A stretch of 64,000 bases of DNA from assembly GCA_965242855.1 (NCBI GenBank), contig OZ251509.1:124001-188000 (forward strand). The letters are read 5' to 3'. The stretch comes from WTGU01 sp965242855 (GTDB lineage Bacteria > Pseudomonadota > Alphaproteobacteria > UBA828). Below the pieces are notes generated by a model. The model ran no database searches and had not been told where the DNA came from. It worked only from the letters and a program-made list of their open reading frames with translations. Shown here piece by piece: positions 8,833 to 18,592 of the stretch. The stretch's first letter is position 1. Every line of letters starts with the position of its first letter. Position numbers and translations under genes: made by a program.

Positions 8833-9857
8833 CGCCCCGTCAGCTTGCGCGGGTCGAAGGCGTCGCGCACGGCCTCGCCCACGAAGATCAGCAGGCTCAG
8901 CATCAATGCCAGGACGACGAAGCCCGCGATGCCGAGCCAGGGGGCCTGCAGGTTGGCCTTGCCTTGCCGCAGCAGCTCGCCCAGCGAAGGCTCCCCCGGC
9001 GGCAGGCCGAAGCCCAGGAAGTCGAGCGAGGTGAGCGAGGTGATCGCACCCACCAGGATGAAGGGCAGGAAGGTGATGGCGGAGACCATCGCGTTGGGCA
9101 GCCCGTGGCGCAGGATGATCGCCGTGTTGCCGACGCCCAGCGCCCGCGCCGCGCGGATGTAGTCGAAGTTGCGCACCCGCAGGAACTCCGCGCGCACCAC
9201 CCCCACCAGGGCCATCCAGCTGAACAGCAGCAGGATCGTGAGCAGCACCCAGAACCCCGGCTCCACGATGCTGGAGAGGATGATCAGGATGAACAGCTGC
9301 GGCAGGCCGGACCACACCTCGATGAAGCGCTGGAAGGCGAGATCGATCCAGCCGCCGAAGAACCCCTGCACCGCCGCCGCCGCGATGCCGACGATGGAGG
9401 CGAGAAAGGTGAGGGCGAGGCCGAACAGCACGGAGAGCCGGAAGCCGTAGATCACGCGGGCGAGCACGTCCCGCCCCTGGTCGTCGGTCCCGAGCCAGTT
9501 GTCGGCGGAAGGCGGGGCCGGCGCCGGCACCGGCAGGTCGTAATTGATCGTCCGATAGCCGTAGGGGACGAGCGGCCACACCATCCACCCCTTCTCGGCG
9601 ATGAGATCGGCCACGTAAGGATCGCGGTAGTCGGCTTCCGTCTCGAAGTCGCCGCCGAACTCCGTCTCCGCGTATTCGAAGAGGATGGGGAAGTAGAGCG
9701 TCCCGTCGTACTCCATGACGATGGGCCGGTCGTTGGCGACGAATTCCGCGAACAGCGTGAACAGGAAGAGCCCGAGGAAGAGCCAGAAGGACACGTGACC
9801 CCGCCTGTTGGCGCGGAAATTATGCAGCCTGCGCCGCGCGAGGGGGGACAGCGCCAC
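8829..9857 (-). CDS. yejE: Peptide ABC transporter permease YejE
   Basis: DppC-type permease (342 residues). It has an N-terminal membrane helix near residues 20-40, the long YejE periplasmic insert containing YRTINYDLP, the characteristic NWLGTDDQGRDVLARVIYG motif, and the coupling loop AARALGVGNTAIILRHGLPN. It starts three bases after yejB ends and overlaps yejF, so the four subunits are translated from one message. Confidence 0.93.
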
Positions 9858-9860
9858 CGC

Positions 9861-10967
9861 TCAGACCTCCCGCGATTCGAAGTCGATGCGCGGGTCGATG
9901 ACGACGTACATCAGGTCGCCGATCAGGTTCACGACCAGCCCCAGGAGGGTGAAGAAGAAGAGCGTTCCGAAGATGATCGGGTAGTCGCGTTTCAACAGCG
10001 CCTCGAAGCCGAGCAGGCCCAGGCCGTCGAGCGAGAAGATCACCTCGATCAGGAGGACGCCGGTGAACAAGATGCCGATGAAGGCGCCGGGCAGGCCGGC
10101 CACCACGATCAGCATGGCGTTGCGGAAGACGTGGCCGTAGAGGACGCGCCGCTCCGGCAGCCCCTTGGCGCGCGCGGTGACGACGTAATGCTGGGAGATC
10201 TGATCCAGGAAGGAGTTCTTGGTCAGCATCGTCGTCGTCGCGAAGCCGCTCACCGCCATCGCCGCGATGGGCAGCGCCAGATGCCAGAAATAGTCCTCGA
10301 TCTTGCCGAGCAGCGAGAGCTCCGCGAAGTCGCTCGAGACCAGCCCCCGCAAGGGGAACCAGTCCAGGTAGCTGCCGCCCGCGAAAAGCACGATGAGGAG
10401 AATCGCGAAGATGAAGTTGGGAATGGCGTAGCCCACGATGATCGCCCCGCTCGTCCAGACGTCGAAGCGCTCGCCGTCGCGCACCGCCTTGGCGATGCCG
10501 AGCGGGATGGAGATCAGGTAGGCGAGCAGCGTGGTCCACAGCCCGAGCGAGATCGACACCGGCAGCTTGTCGATCACGAGGTCCACCACCCGGTCGTCGC
10601 GGAAGAAGCTCGTCCCGAAGTCGAACCGCGCGTACTGGCCCATCATGTGGAGGAAGCGTTCGAGCGGCGGCTTGTCGAAGCCGTATTCCTTCTCCAGCCG
10701 GGCGATCAGTTCCGGGTCGAGACCGCGCGCGCCGCGGTATTCGCCGCCGGCGTCGCCCGCGAGGGCGCTGCGCGCGTCCGTGCCCGTTTCCCCCGGGCCC
10801 GCGCCGGAGACCCGCCCGGCGGCGTCCACGGCCGTTCCCGTGAGCTGGGCGATGGCCTGTTCGACCGGCCCGCCGGGGGCGATCTGGATGATCGCGAAAT
10901 TGATCACCATGATCGCGAACAGCGTGGGCACGATCAGCAGCAGGCGGCGGACGATATAGGCGAACAT
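9861..10967 (-). CDS. yejB: Peptide ABC transporter permease YejB
   Basis: DppB-type permease (368 residues). It begins MFAYIVRRLLLIVPTLFAIMV (first helix) followed by the QIAPGGPVEQ motif. An extended periplasmic segment (about residues 40-110) is typical of YejB rather than DppB. The C-terminal part has the permease core and the GLGLLGFEALLKRDYPI motif. It sits 53 bases behind yejA and three bases before yejE. Confidence 0.93.
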   Translation of the reverse strand: MFAYIVRRLLLIVPTLFAIMVINFAIIQIAPGGPVEQAIAQLTGTAVDAAGRVSGAGPGETGTDARSALAGDAGGEYRGARGLDPELIARLEKEYGFDKPPLERFLHMMGQYARFDFGTSFFRDDRVVDLVIDKLPVSISLGLWTTLLAYLISIPLGIAKAVRDGERFDVWTSGAIIVGYAIPNFIFAILLIVLFAGGSYLDWFPLRGLVSSDFAELSLLGKIEDYFWHLALPIAAMAVSGFATTTMLTKNSFLDQISQHYVVTARAKGLPERRVLYGHVFRNAMLIVVAGLPGAFIGILFTGVLLIEVIFSLDGLGLLGFEALLKRDYPIIFGTLFFFTLLGLVVNLIGDLMYVVIDPRIDFESREV

Positions 10968-11020
10968 GGCGCGCGGTGCGTCCTATCCGGAGCGCGCCTT
11001 CCCGGAGCGCGGCCCCGCGC

Positions 11021-12859
11021 TCAACGCCGGCCTTCGCGGTGGGCGGCCAACGCCGCCTCCTTCTCCCGGTCCACCCACCAGGTGTCGGCGATGCCCAGGG
11101 CGTAGCGCGGCTTGACCGCCGGCCGGCCGAATTTGTCCCAATAGACGAGGTGATGCGTCCCCTTGAACCATTGCGGGACGATGTAATGGCCCCAGAGCAG
11201 CACCCGGTCCAGGGCGCGCACGGCGGCGGTGAGTGTCGGCCGGTCCGTGGCGGCGACGATCTCGGCGATGAGCGCGTCGACGACCGGATCCTCGATCCCC
11301 GACGAGTTGAGCGAGCCCGCGCGGTCTGCGGTGTCGGAGGCAAAATAGGCGTTGAGCTCCGCGCCGGGCGAGAGGCTGAGCACGAAGCGCCGGGTGGTGA
11401 TGTCGAAATCGTGCTCCTTCAGGCGGTTCTCGTATTGCGGCCCGTCCACCAGCCGCAGCGTCGCCTCGATGCCGACACGCTTCAGGTTGCGCGCGAAGGG
11501 CGCGATGACGCGCTCGAAGGTCGGCTCGAAATAGAGGAACTCGATCTCCATCGCCTCGCCCGTCTCGCGGTGGACGAGCCTGCCGTCGGCCAGCGCCCAG
11601 CCCGCTTCCGCGAACAGCGTCCGGGCGCTGCGCAGGTTGCGCCGGTTGTTGCCGGAACCGTCGGTGCGGGGCGGCGCGAAGGCTTTCGTGAAGACCTCCG
11701 CCGGCACGGCGCCGCGGTGGGGCTCCAGGAACGCCAATTCCGCCTCCGAGGGCAGGCCGCGCGCAGCCAGGTCCGAATTTTCGAAATAGCTCTTCATGCG
11801 TTCGTAGAGGCCGTAGAACAGGTTTTCGTTGAGCCATTCGAAGTCGAAGACGTAGGAGAGCGCCTCGCGCACCCGGCGATCCCGGAACTTCGGCAGGCGC
11901 GTGTTGATGAAGTAGGCCTGCACGCCGGACGGCGTGTTGTCGGGCAGGATTTCCCTGATCAGTCGGCCTTCCGCCACGGCCGGGATGTCGTAGGCGGTGG
12001 CCCAGGTCTTGGAGGTGAACTCCTCGTGGAAGTCGAATTCGCCCGCCTTCAGCGCCTCCACGATTACCGTCCGGTCGCGGTAGTAGTCGAAGCGGATTTC
12101 GTCGAAATTGTGACGCCCGGCGTTCACCGGCAGATGGGCGCCCCAATAGTCCGGGACCCGCTCGTAGACGACGGCCCGGCCCGGGTCGACCCGGCCCACC
12201 CGATAGGGCCCGCTGCCGAGCGGCGGCTCCATGGTGGTCTCGCCGAAGGCGCGGCCTTCGTAATAGGCCTTCGAGAGGATCGGCATCCCGCCGATGATCA
12301 GCGGCAGCTTGCGGTTGCCGCGATCGCCCAGGCGGAAGACGACCGCGCGCGCGCCTTCCGCCTCCACGCCCTCCACCCCCGCCAGCAGGACGGCGTAGTT
12401 GGGGTGCCCCTCTTGCGTCAGGGTTTCGAAGGAGAACGCCACGTCGGCGGCGGTGACCGGCGTCCCGTCGTGCCAGCGGGCCTCGGGCCTGAGCGTGAAG
12501 CGGAGCCGGCTCCGGTCGGGCGCCAGTTCGACATGGGAGGCGACCAGCCCGTAGGCCGAATCCGGTTCGTCGGCCGCGCCTTCCAGCAGCGTTTCGAAGG
12601 GCAGGCCCGCGCCGGCCGCGCTCACGCCCTTGAGCGTGAACGGATTGAGCGTGTCGTAGGAATCGACGGCGGCCAGACGCAGCGTCCCGCCCTTCGGCGC
12701 GGCCGGCTCCGCATAGTCGAAATGGGTGAAGTCCGGCCCGTATTTCAGGTCGCCGAAAAGCGACAGCCCGTGCTTCGTCTGGGCCCCCGCCGCCCCCGCC
12801 GAAACGAGCGCGAGGCAGAACAGCAGCGCGGCCGCCGCGCGCGCGCCGAAGCTCGTCAT
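11021..12859 (-). CDS. yejA: Peptide ABC transporter substrate-binding protein YejA
   Basis: Family 5 (oligopeptide) periplasmic binding protein, 612 residues from the chosen start. A signal peptide (AAAALLFCLALVSAGAAGAQ) follows the start, and the mature protein begins with the YejA-typical HGLSLFGDLKYGPDFTHFDY. SBP5 markers include LNPFTLKG, the DGTPVTAADVAFSFE segment and FNEI-like FDEIRFDYY. I placed the start 69 bases inside the longest frame because GGAGGTCCC lies directly upstream and the signal peptide is then N-terminal. First gene of the minus-strand yej operon; its promoter should lie in the ~100 bases shared with the divergent Nudix gene. Confidence 0.92.
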   Translation of the reverse strand: MTSFGARAAAALLFCLALVSAGAAGAQTKHGLSLFGDLKYGPDFTHFDYAEPAAPKGGTLRLAAVDSYDTLNPFTLKGVSAAGAGLPFETLLEGAADEPDSAYGLVASHVELAPDRSRLRFTLRPEARWHDGTPVTAADVAFSFETLTQEGHPNYAVLLAGVEGVEAEGARAVVFRLGDRGNRKLPLIIGGMPILSKAYYEGRAFGETTMEPPLGSGPYRVGRVDPGRAVVYERVPDYWGAHLPVNAGRHNFDEIRFDYYRDRTVIVEALKAGEFDFHEEFTSKTWATAYDIPAVAEGRLIREILPDNTPSGVQAYFINTRLPKFRDRRVREALSYVFDFEWLNENLFYGLYERMKSYFENSDLAARGLPSEAELAFLEPHRGAVPAEVFTKAFAPPRTDGSGNNRRNLRSARTLFAEAGWALADGRLVHRETGEAMEIEFLYFEPTFERVIAPFARNLKRVGIEATLRLVDGPQYENRLKEHDFDITTRRFVLSLSPGAELNAYFASDTADRAGSLNSSGIEDPVVDALIAEIVAATDRPTLTAAVRALDRVLLWGHYIVPQWFKGTHHLVYWDKFGRPAVKPRYALGIADTWWVDREKEAALAAHREGRR

Positions 12860-12959
12860 GGGACCTCCGTTCGAACCGCCGCCGGACTGTAGCCGAATCC
12901 CGCCGCCCGCGGTAGACGCGGACTTCACAGGCCGGCGCGGGCGTCGTACCTTCGGCGGG

Positions 12960-13526
12960 ATGCCGCGCTATCCCACCAGCGGGGGGCCGATCGTCCGCCG
13001 CGTGCCCGAGGGCGACGACCGGCCGCGCCTCGTCTGCGACATCTGCGGCTTCATCCGCTACGAGAACCCCAAGATCGTCGTCGGCGCGGTCGCCACCTGG
13101 GAGGGGCGCATCCTGCTCTGCCGCCGGGCCATCGAGCCGCAGGCCGGGTTCTGGACCCTGCCCGCGGGCTTCCTCGAACTGCGGGAGGACCCGGCCCAGG
13201 GCGCGCGCCGCGAGGCCCGCGAGGAGGCGGGCGCGGAGATCGCCATCGACGCGCTGCTCGGGGTCTATACGATCCCCCGCATCGGCTTGGTGCAGCTGAT
13301 CTACCGGGCGCTTCTGGCCCGGCCGGACATCGCGGCCGGCCATGAGAGCCTTGCCGTGGCGCTTTTCGAGCCGGCCGGGATTCCGTGGGGCGAACTCGCC
13401 TTCCCCTCGGTGACGTGGGCGCTGCGCCACCACGCCGCGGCGCCCGCAAGCGGCGCCTTCGCACCCTTCACCAACCCCGAAGGCGACGTCGGCGACTACC
13501 GGCCCGGCGTCGCCGCCCGCCGCTGA
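12960..13526 (+). CDS. Nudix hydrolase with N-terminal CxxC motif
   Basis: Nudix pyrophosphatase of 188 residues. The Nudix box is complete: GFLELRE, seven residues, then REAREEAGAE. An N-terminal CDICGFIRYENPKIVVG segment resembles half of the zinc ribbon of NudC-like and ADP-ribose pyrophosphatase-like members. Likely substrates are nucleoside diphosphate derivatives (ADP-ribose, NADH or similar), but the box does not set specificity. Transcribed divergently from yejA; the ATG was chosen because the longer frame runs backwards over the yejA leader. Confidence 0.85.
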   Translation: MPRYPTSGGPIVRRVPEGDDRPRLVCDICGFIRYENPKIVVGAVATWEGRILLCRRAIEPQAGFWTLPAGFLELREDPAQGARREAREEAGAEIAIDALLGVYTIPRIGLVQLIYRALLARPDIAAGHESLAVALFEPAGIPWGELAFPSVTWALRHHAAAPASGAFAPFTNPEGDVGDYRPGVAARR

Positions 13527-13652
13527 GCGTGCGTCGTGCCCCCCGCGTTAGGGAATGCCCGGGCCCGCGCGCGACCGAGCGCCGCCATGACCCCGCGGCC
13601 CGGAGCACGGAAGGCGCTTCCCGGCCTCGACGCCCGGAAGGCATGAGAAACG

Positions 13653-15425
13653 GTGGGCAGACGTAATCGAGAAAGGGACGCTCGCGCCGCTCGCAAGCCT
13701 CGTCCCCGCGAGAAACCGGCGGCCTCGCGCGCGCCTCGCGAGGCCGCGCCGGAGGCGCCGCGTCCCCTTGGGAGAATCGCGCTCCGTCTCCCCGACTTCT
13801 TCGCGTCGTCCATCGGTGAAACCCGCTGGTTCGCCCCGGCGTTGACCGCGGCCTACGCCCTGTTGCTGGCCTTCACCCTGTTCCACCATGAGATGTGGCG
13901 CGACGAGGTGCAGGCCTGGATGTTCGCGCGCGACAGCACGGGGCCGCTGGATCTGTTCCGCAACATGGAGTACGAGGCGAGCCCGATGTTGTGGCATCTG
14001 TTGCTGATGCCGATAACGCGGCTGACGTCCTCTCCGGTCGGAATGCAGCTTCTCCATCTGGCGATCGCCTCCGCCGCCATTTTCGTCGTCGCGCAGTACG
14101 CGCCGTTCGGCCCGCTTCAGAAGATATTGTTTTCCTTCGGCTATTTCCCTCTCTATGAATATGGAGTGATGTCCCGCAACTACGCGCTCGGCCTGCTGTG
14201 CGTCGTCGTGGCGTGCGCGCTCATGCGGCGGCGTTACCGAAGGCCGCTGTGGTTGGCTCTGACGCTGGCTTTGATGAGCCACACCAGCGCCCACGCCTGC
14301 ATCGTCGCCATCGGCATCCTGCTCGCCCTGATGCTCGATTTCTTTCTCAATCGCCGTGCCCTGGCGGAGGATGACGAAGTGGATGGTCGAAAACTTTACG
14401 TCGGCTTCGCCATCGCTTCCATCGTGATCCTGCTTTCGGTGCTGCAAACGATTCCGCCGGCCGATGTGACCAAATCCGCCGGAAGTGTGACGTGGCACCA
14501 TTCGTGGTTTCTGGGGTTGAGCGCGTCGTGGCTGCAAGAAATTCTGGCGTTGATCCCGTTCGCCGTCTTTTTCCCCGTCGATCCGAGGTTCGTTCCGGTG
14601 GTGGGGTTGACTCCGGAGCATCCGGAGGCGGTTTATGGCGTATTCATGGCGGTGGCGCTCGTGATTTCCGTCGTCGCTTTCTACTGGCGGAAGCCTGTCG
14701 CGCTGGCCTTGTTTCTTGGCCTCGTAGCGGGGCTGTTGGGGTTTTCCTACGTGATGCATATCGGTTCATTCCGGCATCATGGATTCCTTCTGGTCGCGCT
14801 TCTGGTGCTGGTCTGGGGCGGAAGAGACTTGGTCGGGCGTTCCGCCGGGAGCGACGTCCGCCTCGTGGCCGGCGGAAGGTTCAAGATCGATGGAAAGCGC
14901 ATAGGAAGCGTTCTGCTGACGGTTTTCCTGGCGATGCATGCGTTCGGCGGCTTGAGAGCCGTCGCTATCGAGGTCGAGCGCCCCTTTTCCCACGGCGCGC
15001 GCGCGGCAGCGTACATCCAGGAAAACGGCCTGGAATCCCTGCCGATGATCGGTTTCCCGGACTGGTCCGCCAGCACCGTGCTCGGGCATCTGTCGCCACA
15101 AAAGCGGATCCACTACGTCCAGGGGAATCGGCAGGGCTCCTTCGTGATCTACGACGGGGCGCGGATCGGAGCCGGGCCGGGCGGCAGCACTTACATCTCG
15201 ACATTGGTATCGCAAACGCACGCCCTGGCTGCCCGGAACGACGGCAAAGTGCTGATGATCCTGGCAGGCGAGCTGGAGATTCCGCCCGGTTATCGGCGTA
15301 TCCGGCTGCTCGCGTCTTTCACGGGAGCCATCGCCGTGGACGAGAATTTCTTCCTGTATCTCTACGAAGCGCCCGCGGACGGGCCCGCGGGCGGGAATGA
15401 AGACACGCGCACGCCGGGCGCGTGA
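13653..15425 (+). CDS. Polytopic membrane protein, GT-C glycosyltransferase-like
   Basis: A 590-residue protein with a basic, Arg/Pro/Ala-rich cytoplasmic N-terminus (about 50 residues), roughly ten hydrophobic helices and a soluble C-terminal region of about 150 residues. Just after the first helix it has HHEMWRDEVQAWMFA, an acidic DE pair in the first periplasmic loop as in GT-C (PMT/ArnT-like) lipid-linked sugar transferases. I therefore suggest, without proof, that it transfers a sugar from a polyprenyl carrier. Start codon is GTG. The next gene is a family 2 glycosyltransferase 13 bases on; together they look like an envelope-glycan module. No close named family recognised. Confidence 0.6.
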   Translation: MGRRNRERDARAARKPRPREKPAASRAPREAAPEAPRPLGRIALRLPDFFASSIGETRWFAPALTAAYALLLAFTLFHHEMWRDEVQAWMFARDSTGPLDLFRNMEYEASPMLWHLLLMPITRLTSSPVGMQLLHLAIASAAIFVVAQYAPFGPLQKILFSFGYFPLYEYGVMSRNYALGLLCVVVACALMRRRYRRPLWLALTLALMSHTSAHACIVAIGILLALMLDFFLNRRALAEDDEVDGRKLYVGFAIASIVILLSVLQTIPPADVTKSAGSVTWHHSWFLGLSASWLQEILALIPFAVFFPVDPRFVPVVGLTPEHPEAVYGVFMAVALVISVVAFYWRKPVALALFLGLVAGLLGFSYVMHIGSFRHHGFLLVALLVLVWGGRDLVGRSAGSDVRLVAGGRFKIDGKRIGSVLLTVFLAMHAFGGLRAVAIEVERPFSHGARAAAYIQENGLESLPMIGFPDWSASTVLGHLSPQKRIHYVQGNRQGSFVIYDGARIGAGPGGSTYISTLVSQTHALAARNDGKVLMILAGELEIPPGYRRIRLLASFTGAIAVDENFFLYLYEAPADGPAGGNEDTRTPGA

Positions 15426-15438
15426 GGGGATCACGAGC

Positions 15439-16374
15439 ATGGCGGTTCCCGGCGACATCGCGGTTCTCGTCCCCTGTTACAACGAGGCCGCGACGGTCGC
15501 GCGGGTCGTGCGAAGCTTCCGGGAGGCGCTGCCCAAGGCGCGAATCGTCGTCTGCGACAACGGCTCCGACGACGGCACGGCCGCCGCCGCGCGCGAAGCC
15601 GGCGCGGAAGTGCGCCACGAGGCTGCGCGCGGCAAGGGCCATGCGGTGCGGCGCCTGTTCGCCGCCCTCGAGGCCGACGCCTACGTGCTGGTGGACGGCG
15701 ACGCGACCTATGACGCGCCCAGCGCCCCCGCGATGGTCCGGATGCTGCGCGAGGACCATCTGGACATGGTGGTGGCCCGCCGCCGCCCCTCCGCGGGCGC
15801 GGCGTACCGCCCCGGCCACCGCTTCGGCAACCGGCTGCTGTCCGGCGCCGTCCACCGCATGTTCGGCGACGACGTGCGCGACATATTGTCCGGCTACCGG
15901 GTGTTTTCGCGGCGCTTCGTCAAGTCCTTCCCGGGGCGGGCCGGCGCCTTCGAGATCGAGGCCGAGCTGACGGTCCACGCGCTGCAACTGCGCCTTTCGG
16001 TGGGGGAGATGGACACGCCCTATCACCCGCGCCCGGCGGATTCGCACAGTAAGCTCGACACTTGGCGCGACGGCTTCCTCATCGCCTTCGCGATCCTCCG
16101 CCTGTTCGCCCTGGAGCGTCCGTTCCGCTTCTTCCTGGGCCTGGCGCTGGCGTTCTTCGCGGCGGCCACCGTCCTGTTCGTGCCGGTGTTGGGCGAGTAT
16201 CTGGAGACGGGGCTGGTGCCCAAGCTGCCCACCCTGGTCGTCGCCGTCGGCGGCTACGCCCTGGCCTTCATCGCCCCCATCGTCGGCCTCCTCCTCCACG
16301 CCCTCTCCATCGGCCGCCGCGAGGCCAAACGCCTCGCCTACCTCTCCGCCCGCCCCATCGCCCCCGCCGATTGA
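15439..16374 (+). CDS. Family 2 glycosyltransferase with C-terminal membrane helices
   Basis: GT-A fold glycosyltransferase (311 residues). The N-terminal domain starts IAVLVPCYNEAATVARVV, with the nucleotide-sugar aspartates in CDNGSDDGT and the DxD-type VDGDATYDA. LSGYRVFSRRF and a segment near residues 170-200 fit dolichyl-phosphate-sugar synthase relatives. Two hydrophobic helices follow at about residues 225-250 and 262-285. It probably loads a sugar onto a polyprenyl phosphate for use by the membrane protein encoded just upstream. I used the ATG after the upstream stop, with GAGGGG nine bases before; an earlier ATG would overlap the preceding gene by 29 bases. Confidence 0.8.
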   Translation: MAVPGDIAVLVPCYNEAATVARVVRSFREALPKARIVVCDNGSDDGTAAAAREAGAEVRHEAARGKGHAVRRLFAALEADAYVLVDGDATYDAPSAPAMVRMLREDHLDMVVARRRPSAGAAYRPGHRFGNRLLSGAVHRMFGDDVRDILSGYRVFSRRFVKSFPGRAGAFEIEAELTVHALQLRLSVGEMDTPYHPRPADSHSKLDTWRDGFLIAFAILRLFALERPFRFFLGLALAFFAAATVLFVPVLGEYLETGLVPKLPTLVVAVGGYALAFIAPIVGLLLHALSIGRREAKRLAYLSARPIAPAD

Positions 16375-16400
16375 CCGGCGCGCCCTGGGCGCGCGGGGCG

Positions 16401-17345
16401 CTAGGCGTCGAGGCCGAGCAGCGCGTGGGCGAAGGCGCGGGCCTCGAAGGGGCGGAGGTCGTCGGCGCCTTCGCCGATGCCCAAGGCCACCACCGGCACG
16501 CCGAAGCGGCGCGCCAGCGCCACCAGCACGCCCCCCTTCGCCGTGCCGTCGAGCTTGGTCATCGCCAGGCCGTCCACGGCGATTGCCTCGCGGAACATTT
16601 CGACCTGCCCATGCGCGTTCTGCCCGGTGGTCGCGTCGAGGACGAGAAGGCGGTTGTGCGGTGCCTGCGGGTCGAGCTTCTTCACCACCCGGTCGATCTT
16701 CCGCAGCTCCGCCATCAGATGCGCCTTGTTCTGGAGCCTGCCGGCGGTGTCGATCAGGAGCACGTCCGCCGCTTCCGCGCGTGCCCGCGCGAGCGCGTCG
16801 TAGGCGAGTCCGGCCGGGTCCCCGCCGCCGCCTTCGCGGGCCACCACCGGCGCGCCGGCGCGCGCGCCCCACGCCGCGAGCTGCTCGGCCGCCGCGGCGC
16901 GGAAGGTATCGCCCGCCGCCAGCATGACCCGCCGGCCCTCGCCGCCCAGGCGGCAGGCGAGCTTGCCGATGGTGGTCGTCTTGCCCGTGCCGTTGACGCC
17001 GGCGACCAGGATCACGTGCGGCTTGGCGCCCGCGTCGATCTCCAGCGCCCCCTCCACGGGCGCGAGAGCGGCGGCGATCTCCCGCGCCAGCGCGCGTCGC
17101 ACCTCGTCGGCGCTCGCCCGCCGGCCGAGGCCGCGCGCCTTCAGTGCCGCCGTCAGCTCGGCCGCCGTCGCGGCGCCCAGGTCGGCGGCGATCAGCAGCT
17201 CCTCCAGCCGCTCCAGCGCCGCCTCGTCGAGTGCGCCGCCGGCCAGGATCGTCCCGATGCCGGCGCTCAGGCGCCGGGAGCTCCGGTCCAGCCCCGCCTT
17301 GAGCCGCGCGAACAGGCCGCGCGCCCCGCCGTCGCCTTCGCTCAT
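16401..17345 (-). CDS. ftsY: Signal recognition particle receptor FtsY
   Basis: SRP-receptor GTPase that docks ribosome-SRP complexes at the membrane. The 314 residues hold an N domain (about 1-110) and G domain with the P-loop GVNGTGKTTTIGKLA, DTFRAAAAEQL, DTAGRLQNK, the TKLDGTAKGG motif and the closing GIGEGADDLRPFEA. The acidic A domain of E. coli FtsY is absent, as in many alphaproteobacteria. The ATG overlaps the mtaB stop (ATGA); it is the last gene of dapF-mtaB-ftsY, a common alphaproteobacterial arrangement. Confidence 0.95.
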   Translation of the reverse strand: MSEGDGGARGLFARLKAGLDRSSRRLSAGIGTILAGGALDEAALERLEELLIAADLGAATAAELTAALKARGLGRRASADEVRRALAREIAAALAPVEGALEIDAGAKPHVILVAGVNGTGKTTTIGKLACRLGGEGRRVMLAAGDTFRAAAAEQLAAWGARAGAPVVAREGGGGDPAGLAYDALARARAEAADVLLIDTAGRLQNKAHLMAELRKIDRVVKKLDPQAPHNRLLVLDATTGQNAHGQVEMFREAIAVDGLAMTKLDGTAKGGVLVALARRFGVPVVALGIGEGADDLRPFEARAFAHALLGLDA

Positions 17346-18592
17346 CCGGCGGGCGTCCCCCGCAGCCCGTCGCCGGCCACGCCCGCGATGCGGACGCGCG
17401 CCACCGCCCCCGGCGCCCCCGCCGCGCGGTCGAGCGAAACCTTGGCGAAGCACTCGTCCCGCCCGAGCGCCGGCTTCTCCAGCAGCACCCGGCTTTCGCG
17501 CCCGATGCGGCCTTCAAGGAAGCGCCGGCGCGGCGCGGCGCCCGCCTCCCGCAGCCGGGCGGCGCGGGCGCGACGCTCGGCGGGGGGGACCTGCGGCATC
17601 CGCGCCGCCGGCGTGCCCGCGCGCGCCGAATAGGGGAAGACGTGGAGCCAGACCAGCCCGGCCTCCGCGACCAGCCGCCGCGTGTTCTCGAACATCGCCG
17701 GAGTCTCGGTCGGGAAGCCGGCGATCAGATCGGCGCCGAAGGCGATCTCCGGGCGCAGCGCGCGCAGACGCCGGCAGAGGGCCAGCACGTCCGCCCGCCG
17801 GTGGCGCCGCTTCATGCGCTTGAGCACCAGGTCGTCGCCCGCCTGGACGCTCAGATGCAGATGCGGCATCAGCCGCGGCTCCTCGGCGAAGAGCCGCTCC
17901 AGCGCCGGGTCCACCTCCACCGGGTCGATGGAGGAGAGCCGCAGTCGCTCCAGGGCGGGGACCGCCGCCAGCAGCCGCCGCGCCGTCTCGCCCAGGGAGG
18001 GCCGGCCCGGCAGGTCGCGCCCGTAATGGCCGAGATCGACTCCCGTCAGCACCGCCTCGCGGTAGCCGTTCTCCACCAGGGCGTGCAGCTGCCGGATGAT
18101 CTGGCCCGGCGGCACGCTCCGGCTGGGGCCGCGGCCAAAGGGGATGACGCAGAAGGTGCAGCGATGGTCGCAGCCGTTCTGGACCTGCACGAAGGCGCGG
18201 GCGCGCCCCTCCGGACCGGCGACGGGATGGCCTGCGTTCTCCCGCGCCGCCATGATGTCGCCGACGGCGACGCGCGGCCCCGCCTCCGGCGCGAAGCGCG
18301 CGGCCTCCAGCTTCTCCCGGTTGCCGAGCACGCGGTCGACCTCGGGCATCGCGGCGTAGCGCGCCGGGTCGATCTGCGCGGCGCAGCCGGTGACGACGAG
18401 GGTGGCCTCCGGGTTGCGCCGCCGCGCCCGGCGGATGGCCTGGCGCGTTTGCCGCTCGGCCTCGGCGGTGACGGCGCAGCTGTTGACGATCACGGCGTCC
18501 GTCAGGCCGGCGGCGCGGGCGCGGGCGCGCACGATCTCCGACTCGCAGGCGTTGAGCCGGCAGCCCAGGGTGACGACCTCCGGTCCGCTCAT
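17342..18592 (-). CDS. mtaB: tRNA t6A37 methylthiotransferase MtaB
   Basis: Radical-SAM methylthiotransferase that converts t6A at position 37 of tRNA to ms2t6A. The N-terminal domain supplies three cysteines for the auxiliary cluster (TLGCRLNACE, NSCAVT, VTGCAAQ). The radical-SAM domain has the CxxxCxxC motif in CDHRCTFCVIPFGRG. The C-terminal part ends in a TRAM-like segment. Length is 416 residues, normal for the family. The gene overlaps both neighbours by four bases, so expression is coupled to dapF and ftsY. Confidence 0.93.
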   Translation of the reverse strand: MSGPEVVTLGCRLNACESEIVRARARAAGLTDAVIVNSCAVTAEAERQTRQAIRRARRRNPEATLVVTGCAAQIDPARYAAMPEVDRVLGNREKLEAARFAPEAGPRVAVGDIMAARENAGHPVAGPEGRARAFVQVQNGCDHRCTFCVIPFGRGPSRSVPPGQIIRQLHALVENGYREAVLTGVDLGHYGRDLPGRPSLGETARRLLAAVPALERLRLSSIDPVEVDPALERLFAEEPRLMPHLHLSVQAGDDLVLKRMKRRHRRADVLALCRRLRALRPEIAFGADLIAGFPTETPAMFENTRRLVAEAGLVWLHVFPYSARAGTPAARMPQVPPAERRARAARLREAGAAPRRRFLEGRIGRESRVLLEKPALGRDECFAKVSLDRAAGAPGAVARVRIAGVAGDGLRGTPAG